Source: Typha latifolia (lineage: Eukaryota > Streptophyta > Magnoliopsida > Poales > Typhaceae). Taken from it: a stretch of 64,000 nt of DNA. Below, one piece after another: positions 22,655-36,400 of this stretch (within the stretch, counting starts at the first letter, position 1; every line of letters starts with the position of its first letter). The stretch spans positions 2,245,209-2,309,208 of the forward strand of contig CM034100.1 of the NCBI GenBank assembly GCA_019914945.1. Direction: 5' to 3'. Under the pieces are notes generated by a model. That model saw nothing but the letters and a program-made list of their open reading frames with translations. It had not been told where the DNA came from and did no database searches. A program made the translations under genes and the position numbers.

Positions 22655-25600
22655 CTACTTCCCACGAGAAGAACTACAGCCACAGACGTGGTGATCTCTC
22701 TCTTTCTCATTTGAGCTGCTAGTTTTGCTAATACTTGACTCCTTCCCTGCCGCTTTCTCTGCCTTTTCCTTGGCTCTGAAATCCTCCAAGCTTCGGTATT
22801 CCTCCCTAAGTAGCCTGTCCAGCTCTGGATGCTTCCTCAGAGGTTTGCCGCTGTTTCGATTCTCTCGAAAATGATGAAATGCCCTGGCGCACAAACAAGT
22901 TAACTCATCGTAAGTTAAACCTTAAAAGTAATAAGAGCCATTCTTACTTGGAACATATTAGTTCTCAAGCAAAATGTCAGCATGTTTATGTGGGTGAGTT
23001 ATTGTGGTTGTACCTTATTCGTAAGTTAAAGAATATCTTTGTATAGAGTAGAGAAGCATATCAAGCAATCAAAGAAGAGTTGATTTCACTAGCTCTGAGA
23101 ATTAGGTATAACTCTACAGTAAATAGGATGATTTCTGCTGATAGAAAGAGATAGTAGTAGCTCCTGTCCTAATGTAATAATATTTTTGTAACTTGAAGTG
23201 GCATAAGTAGTAAAAGACTAAAAGTTATTCAAGAAGTGTGAAAGAACGCTAATCTCACAGTTTAGTGAATAAAGGTTTCAACATACTATGTAATTTGCAA
23301 TGCATAATTAAGCAGGTCTCAATTGCAGTAATAGTAGTTAATAAACATACTAAAGCTTGCATATCATCATATTATCTCCTGAGGATGAGTGATCAGTAAA
23401 TTCCTCCACATAGGAGCTTTATAGCACTTATTTTCATAACTAGAAGAACAGGAGGCAAAGGTATGAAAACAACAAAACAAATGGAAAATCCTAGATTGAT
23501 AAACCATAAGGAAATCAAAGATGTTACCAGTATTTTTCAAGGCCATAGAGATTGCCATTCTGATAGGACTCAAACGTAAGCTGCTCAAAATCTTCATACA
23601 AATCTTCTTTAAAGTTCTTCTCCAACCCATAACTAGAAGAAAATATAATAGAATAAGATCCAAAAGAGACTACATATATACACATGCAAAATAAGGCTAT
23701 GCATCAAACAGTGATAAGTACACCATTAGTTACATGTACAAGGAGAAGGATAACAAAATACCTGTAAAATCTGAAGAGGCACTCGAGTCCATAATTATAC
23801 TTAGCAGCTGAATCTTCCAGTGCTAGCTTCCGAAATTCATTATACATAGATTTGTTGAACATATCTCTCAGGAAGTATGACCAAAACCTATAAAGTGTGT
23901 TCATTTCCTGGAGATTCAATTACTACATTAATAGAGGCCCAAACCTCACAGGAAAAAAGTAAACATAAGGTAGATTCCTAGAAAATATGACAAGATTAAA
24001 AAATGGAAACTAAGAGACAATGGAAATCCAAATTTTCGAAGCATGATGTGCACAAACTAACAACGGAGAACACAAAGGGACCACATGGTTTCACGAATTC
24101 AATAGGCTACATCTATAGCCCCAAACTGGAAGACATCGGAAGCAGCAACCTTAGGTTTATGCTCCTCTCTGTCTCAATGAGCATTGAAATACTGTACCTT
24201 TATGATCTAGCTTGACACTTAAGAGGGACTACATTGCGGGATCCATGAACCAAAAGATGATTTTCAGATTACATGCTATATCTGTAAATGTGGCATTTGA
24301 GATACCCCAGACCAGGTGGCCCAAAAATACACCAAACCAGGTAGCCCTAAAATGTAAGATATCATTCAAGTAGATCTTACATTGTCAGTAAACAAAATAA
24401 TGTCTCTTATGAGTCAATGTGAAGTGTGAGAAACAAAAGCATGCATTCAATAAATAAGATAATTTACGTAACCGGTAGAGTTCTTGAGAAAACCTCACTA
24501 ACTTACCAAACCAAACTAAAGAATATGAGTTTGCCTCAAATATTTCTAAAAAATATCTTAGAGCACCAAATTGCATCTCACCTCACTGCAGCCAATTCCT
24601 AATTTCTTACGGTCATTAAGGCAACGCTTGTGAAATTTCAGATACCTTCATCAAGGAAGAAAAAAAAACCTTCAATTTATAATTATCATAAAGATTAAAA
24701 CTAAAAACATTGAACTCCAAAATGTATGATCATTAGAAATTAGTAAAGCCATTTACTTCTGCTGCTTAAATTCATTTTCCTCTAAAAGCTGATGACTTGG
24801 ATGCTGAAATGGTGGGAAAGGTTTTGGCATAGATCCCACGGGTGGACTGCTCCCACAAAGAATACCATGGGGAGAACCACTCAGCTTTGAAGATATTTGT
24901 CTGCAAAGACAATTAATGAATCATTAAATAGATTAAGATCAGGTGGCCACAGGAACAAGATTAATAAGTCACTCTAACCCATAATTTTCGGGGGGCGTTG
25001 ACCCAAAGAAAAAGCCGATTGAGTTGCTTGGTGGACTTTCCGATACAATTCCATAACGATTGCGGCTGTTGGCATGATTTCTAAAATTACTTGGATATAA
25101 GCGCTGTTTATGTGAGGAATGCAACTTGCTATTGCCTTTATTTTGTCGCCTTCGAGTAATAGCTGGTCCATTCTCTTCAGAGCCATTGTTTCCAGCAATT
25201 GAGACATTCCCCTTTGAATTCACAGAGGTACTTGAGAAGGTACAGGATTTAGAGTCTCCATCTCTCATCTCTGTCACAGAACTATTTCTTCGGCTATTGA
25301 AGCGTGAGGCTTGCAACTCCTGCAAGTCTCGTTTCATCAAAAGATACATATGTACCAGAAGATAACATGATGAGCAAAAAACAACAGTTATTTGAAAGAA
25401 ATGGAAAAGAGTGGTTTAGGTGAGGGGACCCACACAAATCTAGCCCCAGTGTACCCAACTTACTCAAATTAAAACATTATCCACTATGTATAAGGTAAAA
25501 ATAAGTTGTCACCTGCTCATAAAAGTAAAGGCCATCATTGATAGCAGATGCAAGCTCAGTCGAAATTGGTTCTGTTTCTTTCAAGCCAGTTATATCATCT

Positions 25601-28600
25601 TTGTCTATCCTGATATCCTGTGTACAACCCAGATGAAAAGGGACTTCATTATCGAGGCAAACTACTACTATCACATGCATAAAGGTGACTACTTATTTAC
25701 CCACAAAATTGTATATAGCAGATTTCATTAAACAGTTTGTAGACTGAAAAAGTAGATGAGTTCTACTAAGCTGAATGAGTTAATTCAAACAACAAGAAAA
25801 CCCAATGATGAAAATTCTGCTTTCACCAGAACTGTTATATAGATATACATACATATAAATTCAAAAAGGCTAAATGGTAACAGGTGGAAAGAAAAAGTAC
25901 AAATTTCAAATACATCTGTTTTGAATTATGCACAGCATCTAATAAAGAAGGCTGCTGAATATGGTTTTAGCATAGACCCTGGATTGCCTAGATCTTCTTC
26001 TCTTTTTATCTTTCTAGCTTCTAAATTTCACAGATTCAGTTGATTAGGTTGCTTCACTAATCAAGTGAAATCAGTCATTTCAGTTACTGAGAGGATTCTG
26101 AATATTTAGAAGTTTGTGCCTTTTCACGTTAAAATTATAACAGACAAAAACAAAGATTCTGAATATTAGTAGAACACATTTTGAACATCCAAATAATAGA
26201 ACAAAAAAGTAATATTCATCTCTTATCATGTCCTCCCTTTCAGCTTCTTCTTATTGCCAGCTGGTTTTCCTATTAAATTCTATTGGTTCAAGTGAACTTA
26301 AGCAGAAAATCAAATATAAAAAACATCTGGAATGAATTCAGCTGCTAATTCCTTCACCTACATTCAGTGATTCTGTTTCTTTGCATTTTCAACAATCCAT
26401 ATTGTTACATCCTTCTATAGCATCTCTTTATGCAGCATGGTATCAAGTATCAGTATTTTGAATTTATGTCTTCACTTGCACTACATGCCAATATTTTCAG
26501 CAACAGAGAGATTAAGAAAGTTTTGTTATGATTCACCGAGCACTTAAAAATCAGAATATCACAAAAAATAACCAGTGAAGAACCATGCTTGATATGCAAT
26601 GATGCAACAATTACAAGTCTATATGGAGCTCATGGGGAATTTATAAGTAATTTATGATCTTGTACATTTTGAAGAAATGAAAGGAGAGGGAGATAATCAA
26701 CATACTCAATGGCAAAGTCTATAAAACAGTATCAAAGTCTTACTTGTGTTACAATTATTAGTCTATGCACATCTTGGTCATTTACATCCATTTGATCTTC
26801 ATCATCATCAACCCTGCTTAAAGAACATCATAGTGAAAGGGAGGGGATTTCCCAAGTAAAATTTGTTAGAAACCATTATAAAAATTTACTGCCTGAATAT
26901 ACGTGCCATCAGCTTTGCCATTGTCATTATAATCATTTAATCTTTCCAAATAATTGAGAAACATATTTAGGACAAACTGAAAATAAAAAAATAAAAAGCT
27001 CGGATAACATGATCATTGCTAGTATTAAGATTTTGCAATTAATCCTTCAAAGCAAATTAGGAGCACAAAATTACAAAAGCTTAGAGGGAAAATTAAGTAG
27101 CCTATTTAAGCAGCTGTCTTTGAAGAACAGGGCTCCTTAGCTTGTAGCTGGAACAAATTAGATATATAAAGATTATTCTGAAAATAAAGATGTCAAGAAA
27201 AAAGAGGTAGCAGGACCAGATCTCAGTAGTATAAAAGTAATGCATGAAAGCCCTAAGAAGAGAAGAAAGGGATAACTAGTACATCTCAATATCTGTAAGA
27301 TTTCGTTGTTGACATCAAGGCTCTAAACCTGGTATCTTTTTGATATTAAATGGACACATGCTCGCACACACAGATAAAGACAAGAAAATCCTCCTGTTGC
27401 ACAACATTTTAATCTTTTACAATCAATAGGAAACATGTTTTAAGTTCACTAGAATGTGGTTTGTCCAATGTCTGGTACTTCTTCATCTATTATATGACAA
27501 TATGGTACTCTATCTGCAGTCATCCACATGAGAAAATGCATAAATGATCTGCATTACATGTGATGAACATTGAAAAATATTAGAAAACCTAGTATTCTTC
27601 TGGACTTTATAACATGGTGCAAGTGATTACAATGATATCTTATGAATTCATTCAACTAATTGTGATTTCTTCTTCGGTCTTCTATAGGGTGAGTGCTGAA
27701 AGCACTCATAATGACAACCGACAAGTTTTCTTGGTATGCATCGCATTCCTCTTAAAAAGAAGCAAGACAGACAAAAAGATTTTTCAAGACTTATCAGTTT
27801 TTGGCATAAGAGACATAAGAGATAAATCAAGGCAGGCCTCAAATGAATGACCACATAATTACCTTTTATTTGAACAGAGGTGGTCTTTTCTAACAGATGT
27901 CTGCTCCAATTCTAGTTCCTCGTCAAGCATAAATGTGCTTTGATCCCCACTGAAGCCAGATGACTCAGCCACGAAATCATTAGAGAAACTTCGTAAATTT
28001 GGCATGTCGGGTCTCCTCTTTGATTGTCCATTTATTTTACTAATTTCAGTATCACTACTAGTGGAAAGAGCAACATTTTCCTGTGAATGCTCAGAACTCA
28101 CAGAAGTATTGATGCAAGTATTGTTGCTAGCAAACATGGCTGCAACTGTATTTTGGTTTGCTGAACAGTTACATCTATTACAAGGTTCTTTTTCTTCAAT
28201 TTCTGGAGCTGGTGCAGAAGCTAACTCTGTAGACCTCTCCATGTTACTATTGTTGCTTGCCTGTGGTTCATTAGCAGTTTGCACCTTCATAATGTTACAC
28301 TATAAAATACTTTTATTTTTATATTAGAATATGTTAACTTACAGAGGGTAAATGCTCATCTTGTTCACTGCAGGTGGTTTGACAACCAGCACACTCATTA
28401 GAGATGCCACTTATATTCCTTTCCATACTGACAGGAGATTGGACCTCCACAGAAACGGATGATAGTGAAGGTGGAATCCACTTTGACCAGTCATTACGCC
28501 TCCTTATTTTGTCATCCTACCAATAAAATTTTAAAGAGACTTGTGACAACCAAACCATAATAGCAACTAAAGAACAGTTAGATTTTTTAAATTTTGATAC

Positions 28601-31600
28601 AACTGGAATAGAGAAAAGGAGACATGGAAAATTGCATATTATTAAATGACAGATATAAAACCTGAACTTCTATTAAACTTGAACTCCGCAGGACATCAAG
28701 AATTAAAGGTATGTCGGTTGTCATTTTCTTGACCTGTAAAGGGAAATACTCTATTTAGTAAGCTGCTTGTGACTTGTCCTTTGCACTCGTTTCATGAATA
28801 ATTACCCTGTGAAAGTTCTATCACTACTGTACCAAACACAAGGTTTCAAAGAAAACATACCCTATTAAAGTCTGCAATTTTAGATACCAAAACCCATCCC
28901 TGTTCATCCAGTAATGAGATCAAATAGTTGTCCTTCTGCAGATTTTCGTCACTGCAAAAGATGATTGTTAAAGCTAAAATACTGAAAATAAGAAAAGAAT
29001 GCAAGTCCACATTGGTCAAATAGTAGAGAGAAAATGCATATCACATAGATCAAATGAATCAAATTTCCTGTAGAAATGACATGAGTTTTCTTCCATATTG
29101 CCGAGACTGGACTACTGACACTAGATGAAAGTCACCTACAGTGAGAATAACCAATTGGCAACAAAAGATACATGTTGAGCACTTTAGCATTTCAATTGTT
29201 AAACTAATAATTTTTTGTCAAAACAACATGGACTATCTCTGTCAAACCAAAGGAATGAAATTTGGAATATATCAATATAAAATCACCTGAAATAATACTC
29301 AATTTGTTTTACTATTTTACTTCTCAATTCTACTTCCTCAGATGTCAAAATTGGATATGTCGGAGGGCAAGGCTGTGTAATAAAACGAGGAGGACCTCTC
29401 ATCATTTCTAGAGGAGCGGCAGGCATGTAATACATAGGAGCAATACCTGCATTCAAATATAATTAGACATTAAAAGGAGAAAAGTAGATGGCCTCAAATG
29501 ACTGTAATCAATATTATGTAGAACTAAGTTACTAACCATTACCAGGGAAAGCAGGTCTATTAATGTATCCAGCAGCAGGACCAACAAAGTGTGGAATTGG
29601 TCTGACAAATGCCCTAGGTCCCATACCAGGTGGCATATTCATGTGATGTCTAGGACCAAATGCCCGCTGGTTGCACCACGGTTGGTTATATTGGTTAGCA
29701 GATTCATGAGCATTATGAGGTCTACTAATAGAATTGCCAGGACTGGGGTGCCAAGTATTTGGGTCTCCTCTTGGGGGCGGCACCATTCTGTTTCCATTGT
29801 TTCCTCCAGCTTGTCCATTTGGAATGAAAGGTGGCCTAGGAGGTTCACCTCCAGATTTCACAATGTGAGGGTCATTGTTCTGAAATGGCACAGGGCCAGT
29901 CTGGTAGGCATATTCATGAATGAATAAAGGTGGAGGCTGTACAACAGGATAAAACATCGGTTGCCCAGCCTGAAGGTTGTAGGGCAAAGGTACAGGAAAT
30001 GGTGGTGCCCCATTTGCAGGAAGGTTACGCTTGGCCCCATGTTTGTGAGGACGCACTTGATGATGCTTATTGGGCGGATTACCACTTCCATATCCATCAG
30101 ATTTGCGCAAGCCAACAGAACCCTGAAATAAGTTATTACCTCATGAGAATTGAAACCCCCCATGCATAAGCCCTAAGAAGAAATGCAGAACACTTTACTT
30201 CATAGAGAGAAATTAACTTCATAAAACAACAGATTGATGGAGAACCCATAAATTGGCATAGTGAGCATTATACCCAAAGATATGATCTATTACTACATTG
30301 ATGTAGCCAAAATGAATAATAACAAAACAATTATATTCATTACAGAGCCAGCGCCGCCAGCCCAAAATCCTGAGAAAAGGTAATTCATTTTTCCTACTAA
30401 CTATCATTCCCTCTAACTTGAGTGGTCAAATAATATCCATTATATATCTTTGCTTTTAGTTGGTAACTTAATATGCTAGTGAACACTCATAAAGGAAATA
30501 AAGCTCCCTGCAGTGTCCAAAAATAACAAACTAATTTAAGGACACAAGCAATTGAAAAAAAGCCATAGACAAGATAACATGCAGAATAAACTATAATTTC
30601 ACAACCCCATGCATGCAAACAGACATCAGTGTCCGCCCAGCATGATAGTAGCCCCCATTAGGTAATCATCTCACAAAGGGAAGAGAAAGAAGACACCAAC
30701 TAAACCTAAAAAGAAACTGGGGATTATTACAAAAGCTAAAAATTTAAGATTCATTTTCTAGCAGAACCAAGCAGGGAGACCCAATTAGTATAATCTGCTG
30801 GAGAATAACCCGTAGTCTCCTCCGAGGTATCGCTCAAAGTTTCAAAAGCTAATCAAAGAAAGAGGAATCAATTCATTTTGTCAATCGTGATTTTGTGTCT
30901 AAAACTTCCAACTTCAAGCTACAACTTTGGTCCTGGATCCGTGGTCCACCCAAGTAAAGGGGGTTCTTGGGACCTCTTTGGAGGAAATAGTATTCAAAGA
31001 TATTTAAGGTTGTGGACAACCTTTCATAGCATAACCAAGTTGATGTATTTTGTTATATAATAGATAAAATAGACACCATAAATGTTATTTGGAGAAAATA
31101 GAAACTTTAAATGGAGTATTAGAGTTACCAACTTAGGTACTAAATGGTGAAACGAGAATTGATGTATTTCAACCTACTCAATAGGCTTTATATTGTACTT
31201 CCACTATTCTATTTTAGGTTTGCATTGAACAATTGCATCATATACATAATGTGCTAAGAGAGCATTTGAAACTTTACAGTTTACATTTAGAAGGTCTTAG
31301 AGATCAAAATATACATATTTCTGGTATTCTAATTAGTCCTATAAGAAAATTTGGAGAAATTAGCCTGGTAATCAAGGTTAGTTCAAATTAGACTATATAT
31401 TGCTATCAAAGGCAGTATCATGGAGCTTTCTTTACTTTAGGGCTTCTATATAAATGATATATTGGCACTTTACCAAGAAATAATTTGAAAACTGTAAGTC
31501 ATAATATTAAAAGTTTGCAACTTTTGCATCATATATTGATCTAAGCTAGTGCAGAATTAATTTTGCATCATTATCATTCACCAAATATAACCTTAACCAA

Positions 31601-32965
31601 AGTTTCAAATTACTATTTATGATAGTTCATTGGATGGGCCCCATGACTGCATCAGATTCATGCACTAATCACCATGATTTAAAAAATACGCATGCTAAGA
31701 AAGGCAACAAGGAACTAACTATATGAAACTTGAATTATCTAGCAGAAAAGATCAACGATGACAACAAGTCCAACAAAACTAGCTTTAAATTGATAATAAT
31801 TTACAAAGTCCTCAATAAGTAATACATGTCGATTTCAGACTAAACTGGAGCCAAAATGTGAGGCCTTAGAAACAATAAAAATATATGGTAAAGATAGAAA
31901 GCTTCTTTAACTCACAAATAGTGGGAAGGAACTCGAAAGAGAGTAGCATTGGAAACACAAAGACTGGAAGATTTACATTTTCTAAAACCATTCAGCATCC
32001 CCAAGCCAAGGAAGCAAAACTAGTCGGTGGAGAAAAGGTTTCACAATATTGTCTTTTTTCCCCGACATATAACTACTCTAACTTTTTGACATGCACTAAG
32101 CTTGCATTTGGTTAATAGAAAGTAGAGATAAAAAGTGATAACTTTCTATAAGTCTACCACTTTATAATGTCTGAAAAAAAAATTGCGGGAGCAATGAATT
32201 CTCCAATTTCCTAAAAAAAAACCCAACTTGTCTCATTTCACTTTTATTTTAAAAGGAGAGAGCAACACTTCCCACCTTTCGATATAATGCATGTCATCAT
32301 TAATTACAAACTTTCAAACACTTCCAATATTTACCTAACATTGATAGTTATCAGAAGTGACTTCCCTAAAAACTCCCGCTACTTTCTTCTCTCCACTACA
32401 TATCAGATAAACACACCTAAGTCTATCACAGCATATTTATAATATTAGTATAAGTAAAGAAATTAGCCTACAGAAAATCAAATGGCAAAACGTAGGGGTC
32501 CCAAGTTGTCTTTTAGTTTAAACTTGATACGATTGTGATCTTTATTTAGGAACCAAAGATTGGAAATCAAAGAAATATAAATAACCCTAAAGTAGATGCC
32601 TTGAACTAGTAGGGACGCCTGCAAGATCCATCCTAAGAACTAGAATTTACAAAACTAACCTGCGTCGGAACATGAGCAGGAGGCGGCGGCGGCGGCCCAT
32701 TCTTGGGACTCGCACCAACATTGCCAGCAGCAGCAACCGACACCTTCGGGCCAGCACTCACAGGCCCCTTCGGCCTCGCATCCGATAGCGTCGGCCAAGA
32801 CTCCGCCCCCATCACCGACCCCTCCGCTTCCGCAGCAGCCGCAGCCGCCGTATCCGGCGGCATCCTCCACGGCGACGACCTCCCCGCATCGCCGGCAGCC
32901 TCCTCCACCTCCGGCGCTACGCCGTCAACCGCCGCCGCCGCCTCCGGCGGAATTCCGCTCTCCAT
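22655..32965 (-). CDS. LARP1: La-related protein 1 (LARP1), 1009 aa
   Basis: A cytoplasmic RNA-binding protein that in plants and animals controls translation and decay of 5'TOP and heat-responsive mRNAs. Fifteen exons join in phase: 32965-32660, 30122-29537, 29446-29287, 28951-28861, 28733-28662, 28516-28343, 28299-27863, 26813-26744, 25617-25513, 25319-24979, 24900-24757, 24645-24582, 23907-23762, 23632-23528, 22883-22655. After an Ala/Pro-rich N-terminus and a Pro/Gly/His-rich stretch, the La motif lies at about 332-415 ([20 protein letters not shown], then [20 protein letters not shown]). The C-terminal DM15 region lies at about 815-945 ([59 protein letters not shown]). The first ATG is 32965; the frame is open further upstream only through a TTG. 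Intron 1 is 2.5 kb. Confidence 0.92.
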
Positions 32966-33154
32966 CGCGGCGACAGAAGGTCCGAGATATGGCAAAAATC
33001 TAGCGCGAAATATACGAGAGAATTAAAACGCACAAGGGGGATGCTGAGCGTCTACCTAGATTCACAGATGATATTGCCGCATTCTTTGCGGCAACCCATA
33101 TATAGCCATCTCCGCCGTCGCTGCGGTTTGAATCAAGATCCGAGACCGAGAGGG

Positions 33155-33498
33155 TTAGGGTTTTGAGGGAAAGGAAGGCGGGATTAGGGTTTTGTGTAAA
33201 GACAGGAGAGCGACAGTTTCGCGATGGGATGAGGCAAGATCTCAAAGAGTAAATAAATAAATAAAATAAAAATAAAAGGTACGCGGACTTGTGCTATATC
33301 TAGGTTAACTAACCATTGGAGGAGTCCATGTGGGCCAACACACATTATGATGGCATTCTTGTCCTTTCCGTCTTTTTTTCTTCTTCTTTTTAACTTTTTG
33401 ATCTTGATTTGCAATCCATGTCCTTAGGTGGGCTTTGGGCTTTTATTTAACTTGCTTGTATAAACGAGGCTATTTTGGGCCCAGAATTAATTTGGGCC
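33155..33498 (-). promoter_or_regulatory. Telo-box and site II cluster upstream of LARP1
   Basis: Two telo-box cores (AAACCCTAA read on the minus strand) lie at 33155-33163 and 33184-33192. Four site II-type TGGGCC/TGGGCT motifs lie at 33429-33434, 33436-33441, 33476-33481 and 33493-33498. This pairing is known from promoters of plant ribosomal-protein and other translation genes. Placement 190-530 bp upstream of the ATG fits a promoter or leader role; function is inferred. Confidence 0.6.
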
Positions 33499-36400
33499 TC
33501 TTACTTAAATTAATCCGTCCCGTTCGCAAGCAAAGATATAATAATCTCACTCAACAGGCCACAGCGCTGCCGCTGACTGACAAATCTTTCAATTAATTAA
33601 TATTAGGATGGCAAAAATTACTTTGCTGGGTTGCAGTATAGCTAGAGAAGCATGGAGACAATGATGAGCATAATAAATAAGCATGGATGGCAACTAGATC
33701 CATGCTATACCTATACCAATCCCAATCCCAATCAGAGAAAGGAATAGTTAGTTATATGGACAGAACAGATCTATCCCCGGGGAAAATTAACAGTAACATA
33801 CAATCCAATCAATAGGAGGAGGAGGTAAAGCAAACAAACCGCTCTTTAAAGGATCTGTGGGCGACGTCCCACCAGGAGGAACAAGTAGTATATAAATCTT
33901 CAGAGTAACGGCACTGATGCACCCACTACGCATGGACTTTGTGGACTGCCGATAGCAGATCAAACCCACACTCCCTATCCCTATCCCTATCCCTCACCCT
34001 CGCCATTAAAATAGAAAGCGATACGAGTAAATATTATGGAGATTTTGGGCTTATAATTCCATCTTCTTTTTTTATAATATTTTATTTTAATAAATTATCA
34101 ACTAGCAGTGAAAAATTTACTAAATATCACACTAAAATTCACTCTTATTCTTTATTTTCAAATGAATTTTTTTAATTAGTGTAGCATAGACTTGTTTTGG
34201 GTGTGGAGTTGGGACAGCATCATATAAATCACCATGATTCCTAAAGGTCGCAAGGAAATCACAGACGTCGCTCTTTATTGCACCGGTCTTTTCTAACCCC
34301 GCATAAACATATATTAAATCATAGGAGATATTAGGCCGTCGGGCACACAAAAAGTCACAATGAAGCACAACTTCAAAGAATCACATACGCTAAAGATCCA
34401 AAATCAACCTATGCCCTCTATTGCTATCCAGCAATCATAGGACATAGTCCTGTAAATCTTTGAGAAGTTAGAGAAGTGGGATTACAGTAGAGACATAAGA
34501 TGAAAATAAAATTAAAATAAAAAAAAAGAAGCTACGACCCGACCTAGAGAACTAGCGGCGCACTGGCTTGAAGTTACAAAGGCAACAAAAACCACAAAAC
34601 GTCTCCTCACATCTGTGAGAACAGCACGATGGAGGAAACGGAGACAAGTGAAGGAAGAGGGAAGAGCGACTGTAGAGGACATGGGTGAAGATCGAAGAGA
34701 AGGCGGGGGCGGGGCGAATTGAAGGATGCAATGAAGTCAAACGAAGCCCGGCAAAGAGAGAGAAAATAGCAATGGCAATAAAAAAAAAATTAGAGATGAC
34801 AGGGAGGAAAGATGAGTGCGGATAAAGAAAGAGAGAAAAGAAGAGAAGAGGAGAGTCGCCGGCAACAACGCAACAACCCTTAGCACGAGGGGAGAAAAGA
34901 ACTGAAACCCTAACTGAGAGCTCAGCTAGGGCCAGCATGCACTATCATTCACCAACACTCTCTTCATTGTTCAAGATTGCTAATGTTTAAAATCGAACTT
35001 GTGATTCTCCTAACGAACTCCAATTAAAGATCAGTGCTTAATTAGAAATGTTCTCAGAGAAAATTGGACTAAGTGATATAAAACATCTGCCAATCAATTT
35101 TTGAGGTAAAAGATAGCACCTATTAAGATTTAACAAGAAAAGCACAAACATAGGAACATGATATAAAGGTCCCTCTCTAAAATGAATAAATTGCTGATTG
35201 AATATATTCCGTACAATCATCTGAAAACCTCTTCGCAGCCAATCTCCCAATTCTTCCTAACTTGGATAGCCAATTCATTAGAGATGCATATGTAGGCGTA
35301 ATGGTAGAAGCAACTCTAAAAGGATACTGAACGAAAGTCCGGCCACATACCTCTTAATCTTCTGCCATGCCCAACCATACCTTGCAGAGCCCAGACCATT
35401 GGACCAATTGCCCTTACATGACAACAGCGAGAAGTCTCTTCAAAGCTTATAATCCAACATAACGTTACATAGTATTAGTCAATATATAGTTTGGCGAATG
35501 GGGAAGTTGTCCAGAACTCTCTTCAGGAAAAAGATTTAGAAACTGTTCACGTAGAAAATGTGAAGGTCTAGCTAATTAAATTAATTTTACATTCCTATAA
35601 ATGAAAATAATTTGCAAGATATAAAACTACGTACTAATCAACCTAGTTATAGGTTAGATTTTCAGTTTGAACAAAGTTTGGAACAGTGTCTCACCATCTG
35701 AAATCCTAGAGTCCAAGTAATGCATCTAGATTGGATTCCATTATCAATGCAAAGAGGAGACCCGCTTGATCAACAAGCCAAAAAAAGATTTCATCTTCAC
35801 AAGAAACCCAATTTAAAAACATCTTTTCCACTTAGAAGCATCAAGGAGATATGAAGGAATTTTCCAATTATAGCAACAATCCATAAGTGGCGCTCACAAA
35901 ATTACTGCATAGAGTTACAGGTATTAACAACCAAACAATGTATCAAAACCATCAGGACTGGAAACCAGAAAGGACAATCCCAACATAAATGGAAAGTAAG
36001 TGGGCTGTTTATAAATTGATCCTGCCTAATACTGAGCAATCTGGACAAACTCAGTCAGAGAATATCCATCTTTCAACAAAAGGAGAAGAGGAAAGGCTTT
36101 TATAAATATAGACAACTTTAAAAGTAAAGGCAAACCTAGATCTCCCAAACTCTTACCTGCATAGTCAGAGCATGAGAATACACCATTAGTTTGTTAAAAG
36201 ACTGCATTTATGAATCTCTCCTGTCTGTACAGGGACAAGTCGATAGAATGGTTCAATAATAAGATAAAACCAAAAAAATCAACATCTTAGAAACAAACTG
36301 AAGATAGCTTTTGATATTTCTGGTCAGCAAATTTTTAACAAAGAAGCAACTCGTAGCAGAAAATTTTTAGATTTCATGCAAGTTGTAGGTATGAAAAAAC

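Noticed and set aside
32966..32995. Ten-codon upstream extension of LARP1
   Set aside because: It starts at TTG; the ATG at 32965 is the first methionine and fits the family.
33866..33896. GTCCCACC followed about 20 bp later by TATATAAA, like a plant snRNA promoter (USE plus TATA)
   Set aside because: The USE match is only partial and no U-snRNA sequence I recognise follows at the expected distance.
34552..34938. 128-codon open frame on the minus strand
   Set aside because: Low-complexity Ser/Phe/Leu composition from pyrimidine-rich DNA, no domain, no splice support or homologue recognised.
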